Below are positions 8,766-15,742 of a stretch of 64,000 nt of DNA, in pieces (position 1 is the first letter of the stretch; each line of letters starts with the position of its first letter). The position numbers and the translations under genes are program-made. Origin of the DNA: Streptomyces sp. DI166 (GTDB taxonomy: Bacteria; Actinomycetota; Actinomycetes; Streptomycetales; Streptomycetaceae); the NCBI RefSeq assembly GCF_900091315.1, contig NZ_FLSP01000013.1:53243-117242 (forward strand). The letters are read 5' to 3'. The notes under the pieces were generated by a model. The model worked only from the letters and a program-made list of their open reading frames with translations. It ran no database searches and was not told the DNA's origin.

Positions 8766-9835
8766 GTGCTGTCGGCCAACCGCACGGTCCGTTCAGCCAG
8801 TTCGGTGATGCTCACCCCGTCGAAGCCGAACACCGCGCTGCGCACCGTGTCCTCCAGCGGGTCCCGCCACTGCGCGGGGATCGCCTCCGCCCCGGTCAGT
8901 ACCCCCGCCACGGAACCGGCGGTCGCCCCGTTCGAGTCGGTGTCCAGGCCGCCGCGGACGGTGAGCGTGATGGTGCGGGTGAAGTCGCCGTCGCCGTACA
9001 GCAGCCCCGCGGTCAGCACCGCCGCGTTCGGGACGGTGTGGATCCAGCCCAGGCCCGCGGTCTCCTCGGAGACGGTGGCGAGGGTCTCCTCCCAGGGCAG
9101 CCGGGCGTCGTGCAGGGACAGCACCCGGCGCACGGTACGGGAGAGCCTGCTGGAGGCCGGGATCACGGCCAGCGCCTCGGTGAGCGCGTGCCGCAGGGTC
9201 GGCGCGGTGAACGCCGCCGCGATCAGCGCCGCCGCCCACATCGCGCCGTACACGCCGTTCCCGGTGTGCGACAGTACCGCGTCGCGGCGGGCCAGCGCGG
9301 CGGCCCGGCGCGGCTCGCCCGGGCAGGTCCAGCCGAAGATGTCGGCGCGGATCAGGGCGCCGATCCACTCCTGGTAGGGGTTGTCGAAGGTCGCCGTCAG
9401 CGGCGGCTTGAGCCCGTTGGCGAGGTTGCGGTACGCGGCGCGCTCGGCCGTGAAGGTCTGGCGGAACGGCAGTCTCAGCAGCCACAGGTCCCCGACCTGC
9501 TCGGTGCTGAAGTCGAAGCCGTGGGTCTCCAGCAGGTCCAGGCCCAGGATGGCGTAGTCGACGTCGTCGTCCCGGCAGCTGCCGTGGATCCGCCCGCGCA
9601 CACAGCTGCGCCACTCGGGGCGCAGCTCGAAGGCGTCGTCGCTGTTGGTGGGCGGCTCGGGCAGATAGTCCGTGAGCGGCAGCGCGTCGGCGCGCCGCAG
9701 ATAGCGGTCGATCCGGTCCCGCGTCCACAGGTCGCCCTGCTCGACCGGTTTGCCGAGCATGTTCCCGGCAACCCGACCCAGCCAGCCCCCGAGAACACGG
9801 TCCTCGATCTCGGTCACGGTACCCACAGGGGTCAT
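8762..9835 (-). CDS. ADP-ribosylglycohydrolase family protein
   Basis: A 357-residue member of the ARH/DraG superfamily. The N-terminal LGGWLGRVAGNMLGKPVEQ, the mid-protein DDDVDYAILGLDLLE, and the C-terminal GGLDTDSNGATAGSVAG carry the acidic residues that bind the two magnesium ions in this fold. Known relatives cleave ADP-ribose from proteins or hydrolyse ADP-ribosylated small molecules. The stop overlaps the start of the Nudix gene, implying a bicistronic transcript in which released ADP-ribose could be passed to the Nudix enzyme (inference). Confidence 0.87.
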   Translation of the reverse strand: MTPVGTVTEIEDRVLGGWLGRVAGNMLGKPVEQGDLWTRDRIDRYLRRADALPLTDYLPEPPTNSDDAFELRPEWRSCVRGRIHGSCRDDDVDYAILGLDLLETHGFDFSTEQVGDLWLLRLPFRQTFTAERAAYRNLANGLKPPLTATFDNPYQEWIGALIRADIFGWTCPGEPRRAAALARRDAVLSHTGNGVYGAMWAAALIAAAFTAPTLRHALTEALAVIPASSRLSRTVRRVLSLHDARLPWEETLATVSEETAGLGWIHTVPNAAVLTAGLLYGDGDFTRTITLTVRGGLDTDSNGATAGSVAGVLTGAEAIPAQWRDPLEDTVRSAVFGFDGVSITELAERTVRLADST

Positions 9836-10021
9836 AGCTCCGGTGTACCTGATTCCGGGAGGTGGGGACAGCGGGGGAACGGCCCGGTTCCGGTGCCGTG
9901 CGCGGGCCGTCCACGGGGCGGGCGGGGCATGACGGCGGGGGTGTCCTCCGGATAGGGTCGCAGCGGCGCGACTGGCCTTGACGTGCGTGAGCGCGGGGCC
10001 CGGAGAGCAAGGGGATCACAG

Positions 10022-11152
10022 GTGACACAGCGCGTGCTCATCGCCGCGGACAAGTTCAAGGGCTCGCTGACGGCCGTGCAGGTCGCCGAGCGGGTCACGG
10101 CCGGACTGCGTCGGGTCGTGCCGGACGTCGAGGTCGAGGCGCTGCCCGTGGCCGACGGCGGGGACGGCACCGTGGACGCGGCGGTCGCGGCCGGATTCGA
10201 ACGGCGTGAGGTCCGGGTCGCCGGGCCGCTCGGTGACGAGGTATCGGCGGCGTTCGCGCTGCGCGGCGACACCGCGGTCGTGGAGATGGCGGAGGCCAGC
10301 GGACTCCAGCGGCTCCCGGCGGGCGTCTTCGCGCCGCTCACGGCCTCCACGTACGGCTCCGGGGAACTGTTGCGCGCCGCGCTCGACGCGGGTGCGCGGA
10401 CGATCGTGTTCGGGGTCGGGGGCAGCGCCACGACCGACGGCGGGGCCGGGATGCTGGCCGCGCTCGGGGCGCGGTTCCTGGACGCGGACGGGGAGCCGGT
10501 GGGGCCCGGTGGGGGCGGGCTGGCCGAGGTGGCCTCCGCCGACCTGTCGGGGCTGGATCCGCGGCTGTCGTCCGTGGACCTGGTGCTCGCCAGTGACGTC
10601 GACAATCCGCTGACCGGGCCGAAGGGGGCTCCGGCGGTGTACGGGCCGCAGAAGGGGGCCTCGCCGGACGATGTGGCGGCGCTGGACGCCGCGCTCGTGC
10701 ACTTCGCGAAGGTGCTGGAGGGGGCCGTCGGGGCCGCCGCGGCTTCGCACGCCGTTGCGCCGGGGGCCGGGGCCGCGGGGGGTATCGGTTACGGGGCGTT
10801 GCTGATCGGTGCGCGGTTCCGGGCCGGTATCGAGGTCATGCTCGATGTTCTCGGATTCGCTCCGGCGCTGGAGCGGGCCGAGCTGGTGATCACCGGGGAG
10901 GGGTCGCTGGACGAGCAGACGCTGCACGGGAAGGCGCCGGCGGGGGTTGCCGCGGTGGCTCGGGCGGCCGGGAAGGAAGTCGTCGCTGTGTGTGGGCGGC
11001 TGGCGTTGCCGCCGGAGGCGTTGGGGCGGGCGGGGATTCGGCGGGCTTATCCGTTGACCGAGGTCGAGCCGGATGTCGCCAAGTGCATCGCGGACGCGGG
11101 GCCGATTCTGGAGCGGGTCGCTGCGCGGATCGCGGGGGATTTCCTGCACTGA
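10022..11152 (+). CDS. glycerate kinase
   Basis: A 376-residue GckA/GlxK-type glycerate kinase that phosphorylates glycerate with ATP. It begins VLIAADKFKGSLTA, the family opening, followed by PVADGGDGT, FGVGGSATTDGGAGM, ASDVDNPLTGPKGA and TGEGSLDEQTLHGK, all conserved signatures. The GTG at 10022 has AAGGGG a few bases upstream. The gene stands alone on the plus strand and runs into a bidirectional hairpin shared with pssA. Its 3' third uses visibly less GC3-rich codons than its 5' half. Confidence 0.93.
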   Translation: MTQRVLIAADKFKGSLTAVQVAERVTAGLRRVVPDVEVEALPVADGGDGTVDAAVAAGFERREVRVAGPLGDEVSAAFALRGDTAVVEMAEASGLQRLPAGVFAPLTASTYGSGELLRAALDAGARTIVFGVGGSATTDGGAGMLAALGARFLDADGEPVGPGGGGLAEVASADLSGLDPRLSSVDLVLASDVDNPLTGPKGAPAVYGPQKGASPDDVAALDAALVHFAKVLEGAVGAAAASHAVAPGAGAAGGIGYGALLIGARFRAGIEVMLDVLGFAPALERAELVITGEGSLDEQTLHGKAPAGVAAVARAAGKEVVAVCGRLALPPEALGRAGIRRAYPLTEVEPDVAKCIADAGPILERVAARIAGDFLH

Positions 11153-11223
11153 CGTGGGCTTTTTTCGCCCCCGCCGCCCCTACCCGTTCCCGTCCCCAGA
11201 GGCTGCCGCTCCTTCGACCCCGC

Positions 11224-11244
11224 CCAGGGGGCTCCGCCCCCTGG
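11224..11244. repeat. GGGGCTCCGCCCC-type hairpin
   Basis: Nine-base perfect stem (CCAGGGGGC / GCCCCCTGG) with a 3-base TCC loop, just 3' of the glycerate kinase gene. This motif recurs between genes in many streptomycete chromosomes and often precedes the CGCCGGACGGGCTGA repeat, as it does here. Confidence 0.6.
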
Positions 11245-11276
11245 ACCCCCGTCGGCCCTGAACGGGCCTCGTCCTC

Positions 11277-11320
11277 AAACGCCGGACGGGCTGAAAGCAA
11301 ACGCCGGACGGGCTGAAAGC
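11277..11320. repeat. tandem direct repeat, two perfect 22-bp copies
   Basis: Two identical adjacent 22-bp units (11277-11298 and 11299-11320) with core ACGCCGGACGGGCTGAAAG. They lie between the GGGGCTCC hairpin and the terminator hairpin in the convergent intergenic region. The unit is a common Streptomyces intergenic repeat; the exact tandem doubling suggests slippage or unequal exchange. Confidence 0.7.
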
Positions 11321-11328
11321 AAAACAAG

Positions 11329-11361
11329 AAGGGCCCGGGACCTCGAAGGTCCCGGGCCCTT
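11329..11361. terminator. bidirectional rho-independent-like terminator
   Basis: A 15-base perfect stem (AAGGGCCCGGGACCT and its complement) closed by a 3-base CGA loop, with A-rich sequence on the left and TTTTCTT on the right. It sits between the convergent glycerate kinase (ends 11152) and pssA (ends 11374), and can end both transcripts. Confidence 0.85.
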
Positions 11362-11373
11362 TTCTTGACCGTG

Positions 11374-12228
11374 CTACGGCAGCTGGGCTGCCCTTGCCTC
11401 TCGGCGGTTGTCGCGGAAGTTGTTCACTCGGCGGGCCGTGGCGAACAGGGGGATCACCGCGCCCGTGACCAGTTGCAGGGCGCAGCCGGTCTGGAGGAGG
11501 AGCTGGCCGCTGGGGGCGTCGAAGGCCCAGGCGGCGAGCAGGCCCATGGAGACCACGATCCAGGACAGCATGGCCACCGCCAGGCGGCCCCGCGGCTTCG
11601 GGTACTCCACCCGGCTCACCATCAGCCAGGCCGTGCCCAGGATCGCCAGCAGCGTCGCCACGAAGGGCAGCTCCAGCAGGACGATCGAGACCACCGTCAG
11701 CGCGCCGAAGGGGGAGGGCATGCCCTGGAACATGCCGTCCTTCATCGTCACGCAGGAGAAACGGGCCAGCCGCAGCACCACCGCCAGCAGCACCACGATC
11801 GCCCCGACCGCCGCCACCCGCTGGTGGGCGTCGTCGGCGACCATGCCGTACACCAGGACGAAGTACGCCGGTGCCAGGCCGAAGCTGATCAGGTCGGAGA
11901 GGTTGTCCAGCTCGGCACCCATGGGGGACGAGCGGAGCTTCCTCGCGACCAGGCCGTCGAACAGGTCGAAGACCGCCGCGCAGAGCATCAGGATGACCGC
12001 CGTGGCCGCGCTGTGGCGGGCCATGCCGGACTCCTGGCTGCCCGTGAGGTGCGGGATCAGGATGCCGGTGGTGGTGAAGTACACCGCCATGAAGCCGCAC
12101 GTGGCGTTACCGAGGGTGAGCGTGTCCGCTATTGAGAGGCGGAGCGAGAGAGGCATCTCCTCCTCGTCGTCGACCTCGTCGGCCTCGGGCGCCCAGCCGG
12201 GCTGGGTCTCTGGATCAATCACGGTCAA
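11374..12228 (-). CDS. pssA: CDP-diacylglycerol--serine O-phosphatidyltransferase
   Basis: A 284-residue membrane enzyme that makes phosphatidylserine from CDP-diacylglycerol and serine. The CDP-alcohol phosphotransferase signature is complete: Asp88, Asp91-Gly92, Ala95-Arg96, Gly104, Asp108 and Asp112. About seven hydrophobic segments follow a hydrophilic acidic N-terminus (DEVDDEEEMP). Its start overlaps the 3' end of psd by 14 bases, so the two steps of phosphatidylethanolamine synthesis are coupled. Confidence 0.93.
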   Translation of the reverse strand: MTVIDPETQPGWAPEADEVDDEEEMPLSLRLSIADTLTLGNATCGFMAVYFTTTGILIPHLTGSQESGMARHSAATAVILMLCAAVFDLFDGLVARKLRSSPMGAELDNLSDLISFGLAPAYFVLVYGMVADDAHQRVAAVGAIVVLLAVVLRLARFSCVTMKDGMFQGMPSPFGALTVVSIVLLELPFVATLLAILGTAWLMVSRVEYPKPRGRLAVAMLSWIVVSMGLLAAWAFDAPSGQLLLQTGCALQLVTGAVIPLFATARRVNNFRDNRREARAAQLP

Positions 12229-12871
12229 TGCGAGTCACCCCAGCCACGGTCTTCTGACCGACCTCGACCGCGACCTCCACGCCCTCGGGCAGGTAGATGT
12301 CGACCCGGGAGCCGAAGCGGATCAGCCCGATGCGGTCGCCCTGCTCCACCTTCGTGCCCTGAGGGATGTAGGGCACGATCCGGCGGGCCACCGCGCCGGC
12401 GATCTGGACCATCTCGATGTCACCGAGCTCGGTGTCGAAATGCCAGACCACGCGTTCGTTGTTCTCGCTCTCCTTGTTGAACGCCGGAACGAACCCGCCG
12501 GGGATGTGCTCGACCGACGTCACCGTGCCGGAGAGCGGCGCACGGTTGACGTGGACGTTGAGCGGGCTCATGAAGATGGCGACGCGGGTGCGGCCGTCCT
12601 TCCACGGCATGATGCTCTGCACCACACCGTCGGCGGGCGAGATGACTCTGCCCTGGGCGATCTCGCGCTCGGGGTCGCGGAAGAACCAGAGCATGCCCGC
12701 CGCGAGGGCGGTGGCGGGCACGGCGACGGCCTTGGCTACTCCCGAGCGGCGGGCCTTGGCCAGGCTGACGGCGGCGGTGGCGACGGTCGGAAGGAGCCAC
12801 GGCGATGCTCCGCGTGCCAGGCGTACGCCGGCCAGGCTTTCGCGAGGTGCAGAGGTTTGGCTGTGGGGCAT
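12215..12871 (-). CDS. psd: phosphatidylserine decarboxylase
   Basis: A 218-residue proenzyme of the short archaeal/actinobacterial type. The self-cleavage site is FGSR (residues 186-189) rather than the LGST of E. coli; cleavage before Ser188 would make the pyruvoyl cofactor and a small alpha subunit of about 31 residues. An N-terminal hydrophobic region (about 28-65) anchors it in the membrane. Conserved SPADGVV and HVNRAPLSG are present. It makes phosphatidylethanolamine from the product of pssA, which follows with a 14-base overlap. Confidence 0.93.
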   Translation of the reverse strand: MPHSQTSAPRESLAGVRLARGASPWLLPTVATAAVSLAKARRSGVAKAVAVPATALAAGMLWFFRDPEREIAQGRVISPADGVVQSIMPWKDGRTRVAIFMSPLNVHVNRAPLSGTVTSVEHIPGGFVPAFNKESENNERVVWHFDTELGDIEMVQIAGAVARRIVPYIPQGTKVEQGDRIGLIRFGSRVDIYLPEGVEVAVEVGQKTVAGVTRIDRD

Positions 12872-12993
12872 GGATGACCTTCGTAGCGGATGATGCCGCG
12901 CGGCGAGGGGGACGGCGGCTTTCCCGGGATCGTACCGGTCGCGGACCGCAACTGGGCAAGCCAGGAAGCCGAGTCGGCGGCTGAAGAGTGTTG

Positions 12994-13030
12994 ACGGGGT
13001 GTGATCTTCTTCTCCAAGAAAACACCCCGT
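12994..13030 (-). terminator. hairpin after the acyl-CoA dehydrogenase gene
   Basis: A 9-base perfect stem (ACGGGGTGT / ACACCCCGT) enclosing a shorter inner TTCTT/AAGAA stem, 11 bases past the stop of the leftward acyl-CoA dehydrogenase gene. It probably ends the ethylmalonyl-CoA operon before psd. There is no long T run after it. Confidence 0.5.
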
Positions 13031-13040
13031 ATCCGGACAA

Positions 13041-14246
13041 TCAGCCCTGGAATCGATACTCTTCGAGCAGCCTGCGACCGATGATCATTTTCTGGATCTC
13101 GGCGGTACCTTCGCCGATCAGCAGCATCGGAGCCTCTCGGTAGAGGCGCTCGATCTCGTACTCCTTGGAGAAGCCGTAGCCGCCGTGGATCCGGAAGGCG
13201 TCCTCGACGACCTCCTTGCAGTACTCGGAGGCGAGGTACTTCGCCATCCCTGCTTCGAGGTCGTTTCGCTCCCCGGAGTCCTTTTTGCGTGCCGCGTTCA
13301 CCATCATCGCATGCGCGGCCTCGACCTTGGTAGCCATCTCGGCCAGCTTGAACTGGATCGCCTGGTGCTGGGCGATCGGCTTGCCGAAAGTGTGACGCTG
13401 CTGGGCGTACTGGACACCGAGTTCGAAGGCACGCTGAGCGACACCGCAGCCACGTGCCGCGACATTGACGCGGCCGACTTCGACGCCGTCCATCATTTGG
13501 TAAAAACCTCGTCCGGTGACCCCGCCGAGCACCCGGTCGGCCGGAACTCGCAGGCCATCCATGATGAGTTCGGTGGTGTCGACCCCCTTGTACCCCATCT
13601 TGTCGATCTTGCCCGGAATGGTCAGGCCGGGGCGGACCTCACCGAAGCCGGGCTCCTTCTCGATCAGGAAGGTCGTCATCGACTTGTGGGGCGCCGTGCC
13701 CTCGGGGTGTCCTTCGTCACTTCGCACCAGAACGGCCACGAGGGACGACGTTCCGCCGTTCGTCAGCCACATCTTCTGGCCGTTGAGGACGTACTCCTCG
13801 CCGTCCTTCACCGCCTTCGATGTGATCGCCGACACATCGGAACCCAGGCCCGGCTCCGACATGGAGAAGGCGCCGCGGATGTCACCGGCCGCCATCCTCG
13901 GGAGGAAGTGGTCCTTCTGCTCCTGCGTGCCGTGCTGCTTGAGCATGTACGCCACGATGAAGTGCGTGTTGATGATGCCGGAGACCGACATCCAGCCGCG
14001 CGCGATCTCCTCCACGCACAGGGCGTACGTCAGGAGGGACTCGCCCAGGCCGCCGTACTCCTCGGGGATCATCAGGCCGAACAGGCCCAACTCCTTGAGG
14101 CCGTCGACGATCTGCTGCGGATACTCGTCGCGGTGCTCCAGCTCGGTGGCGACCGGGATGATCTCCTTGTCCACGAAGTCGCGGACGGTGGAGAGGATCT
14201 CCTGCTGGATGTCGGTCAGACCGGCGGTCTGGGCGAGACGGGCCAT
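13041..14246 (-). CDS. acyl-CoA dehydrogenase, probable (2S)-methylsuccinyl-CoA dehydrogenase
   Basis: A 401-residue FAD acyl-CoA dehydrogenase. Present are the FAD/substrate motif SEPGLGSDVSA, WLTNGG, and the C-terminal LIGEGTAEIQK whose glutamate (about residue 379) aligns with the catalytic base of medium-chain enzymes. The operon context, last after ccr, mutase, lyase and MaoC hydratase, makes it the likely methylsuccinyl-CoA dehydrogenase of the ethylmalonyl-CoA pathway, oxidising methylsuccinyl-CoA to mesaconyl-CoA and passing electrons to ETF. That substrate is inferred from position; it is shorter than the Rhodobacter enzyme. It lies 3 bases after the MaoC gene. Confidence 0.88.
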   Translation of the reverse strand: MARLAQTAGLTDIQQEILSTVRDFVDKEIIPVATELEHRDEYPQQIVDGLKELGLFGLMIPEEYGGLGESLLTYALCVEEIARGWMSVSGIINTHFIVAYMLKQHGTQEQKDHFLPRMAAGDIRGAFSMSEPGLGSDVSAITSKAVKDGEEYVLNGQKMWLTNGGTSSLVAVLVRSDEGHPEGTAPHKSMTTFLIEKEPGFGEVRPGLTIPGKIDKMGYKGVDTTELIMDGLRVPADRVLGGVTGRGFYQMMDGVEVGRVNVAARGCGVAQRAFELGVQYAQQRHTFGKPIAQHQAIQFKLAEMATKVEAAHAMMVNAARKKDSGERNDLEAGMAKYLASEYCKEVVEDAFRIHGGYGFSKEYEIERLYREAPMLLIGEGTAEIQKMIIGRRLLEEYRFQG

Positions 14247-14249
14247 GGC

Positions 14250-14774
14250 CTACTTCTCCGTCTTTTCCGAAGGGGCGTTCAGTTCCGGGCGGCCCGGCTG
14301 CTCGCCGCCGCGCTCCTTGATGTACGTCTCGGTGGGCACCATCACCTTGCGGCGGAACACGCAGACCAGCGTGCCGTCCTGCTTGTAGCCCTTGGTCTCG
14401 ACGTAGACGATGCCGCGGTCGTTCTTCGACTTCGACGGCCACTTGTCGAGGACGGTGGTCTCGCCGTAGATCGTGTCGCCGTGGAAGGTCGGCGCCACGT
14501 GCTTGAGCGACTCGATCTCCAGGTTGGCGATCGCCTTGCCGGAGATGTCCGGCACGCTCATGCCGAGCAGCAGCGAGTAGATGTAGTTCCCGACGACGAC
14601 GTTCTTGCCGAAGTCCGTCGTCTTCTCCGCATAGTTGGTGTCCATGTGGAGCGGGTGGTGGTTCATGGTGAGGAGACAGAACAGGTGGTCGTCGTACTCG
14701 GTGACCGTCTTGCCCGGCCAGTGCTTGTACGTCGCCCCGACCTCGAACTCCTCGTAGGTGCGTCCGAACTGCAT
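14250..14774 (-). CDS. MaoC-family hydratase, probable mesaconyl-CoA hydratase
   Basis: A 174-residue single hot-dog domain. The hydratase signature region reads FCLLTMNHHPLHMD at 32-45, so the usual catalytic Asp-x4-His pair is Asn38-x4-His43, a variation worth noting. In the ethylmalonyl-CoA pathway the hydratase interconverts mesaconyl-C1-CoA and beta-methylmalyl-CoA; the position between the lyase and dehydrogenase genes supports that role. It is about half the length of the double-domain enzyme from Rhodobacter. The C-terminus ends in a polar, disordered-looking tail. Confidence 0.82.
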   Translation of the reverse strand: MQFGRTYEEFEVGATYKHWPGKTVTEYDDHLFCLLTMNHHPLHMDTNYAEKTTDFGKNVVVGNYIYSLLLGMSVPDISGKAIANLEIESLKHVAPTFHGDTIYGETTVLDKWPSKSKNDRGIVYVETKGYKQDGTLVCVFRRKVMVPTETYIKERGGEQPGRPELNAPSEKTEK

Positions 14775-14779
14775 CGCGC

Positions 14780-15742
14780 TCAGGCCTCCGGGATCTCGAA
14801 CTTGCTGGTGCGCCGCATACCGGCGGCGCGTCCCTTGCCCGCGATGACCAGGGCCATCTTGCGGCTGGCCTCGTCGATCATCTCGTCGCCGAGCATCGCC
14901 GAGCCCTTCTTGCCGCCCGCCTCGGACGTGTAGTAGTCGTACGCGTCCAGGATCAGTTCGGCGTGGTCGTAGTCCTCCTGCGAGGGCGAGAAGATCTCGT
15001 TGGACGCCTCGACCTGACCCGGGTGCAGCACCCACTTGCCGTCGAAGCCGAGGGCTGCGGCGCGCTGGGCGACCGCGCGGTAGCCGTCGACGTTGCGGAT
15101 CTGCAGGTAGGGACCGTCGATCGCCTGGAGGTTGTTGGCGCGGGCGGCCATCAGGATCTTCATCAGGATGTAGTGGTAGGCGTCCGCCGGGTAGCCGGGC
15201 GGCTGCTCGCCGACCACGAGGGACTTCATGTTGATGGACGCCATGAAGTCGGCCGGGCCGAAGATGATCGTCTCCAGGCGGGGGGAGGCCTGGGCGATCT
15301 CGTTGACGTTGTTCAGGCCCTGCGCGTTCTCGATCTGCGCCTCGATGCCGATCTTGCCGACCTCGAAGCCCATCGTCTTCTCGATCTGGGTCAGCAGCAG
15401 GTCCAGCGCGACGACCTGCTGGGCCGTCTGCACCTTCGGCAGCATGATGCAGTCGAGGTTCTGGCCGGCGCCCTCGACGACGGTCACGACATCGCGGTAC
15501 GTCCACTCCGTCGTCCAGTCGTTGACCCGGACCACGCGCGTCTTGCCCGTCCAGTCGCCCTCGTTGAGGAACTTGACGATGGTGTGCCGCGCCTCGGGCT
15601 TGGCCAGCGGAGCGCAGGCGTCCTCCAGGTCCAGGAAGACCTGGTCGGCCGGGAGGCCCTGGGCCTTCTCCAGGAAGCGCGGGTTCGAGCCCGGTACCGC
15701 CAGGCAGGAACGCCGGGGGCGAAGGCGGTTGACCGTGGTCAT
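14780..15742 (-). CDS. HpcH/HpaI-family CoA-ester lyase, probable beta-methylmalyl-CoA/malyl-CoA lyase
   Basis: A 320-residue lyase of the citrate-lyase beta-subunit type. Motifs include RRSCLAVPGSNPRFLEKA at the start (CoA binding), FLDLEDACAP, the magnesium-binding region AQIENAQGLNNV, FGPADFMAS and KWVLHPGQ. It should split beta-methylmalyl-CoA to glyoxylate and propionyl-CoA, and perhaps malyl-CoA to acetyl-CoA and glyoxylate. Its start overlaps the mutase gene stop by 4 bases, so it is translated with it. Confidence 0.87.
   Translation of the reverse strand: MTTVNRLRPRRSCLAVPGSNPRFLEKAQGLPADQVFLDLEDACAPLAKPEARHTIVKFLNEGDWTGKTRVVRVNDWTTEWTYRDVVTVVEGAGQNLDCIMLPKVQTAQQVVALDLLLTQIEKTMGFEVGKIGIEAQIENAQGLNNVNEIAQASPRLETIIFGPADFMASINMKSLVVGEQPPGYPADAYHYILMKILMAARANNLQAIDGPYLQIRNVDGYRAVAQRAAALGFDGKWVLHPGQVEASNEIFSPSQEDYDHAELILDAYDYYTSEAGGKKGSAMLGDEMIDEASRKMALVIAGKGRAAGMRRTSKFEIPEA

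Noticed and set aside
7594..9955. Plus-strand frames opposite sirtuin, Nudix and ADP-ribosylglycohydrolase genes
   Set aside because: Low-complexity shadows of genes with complete active sites on the other strand.
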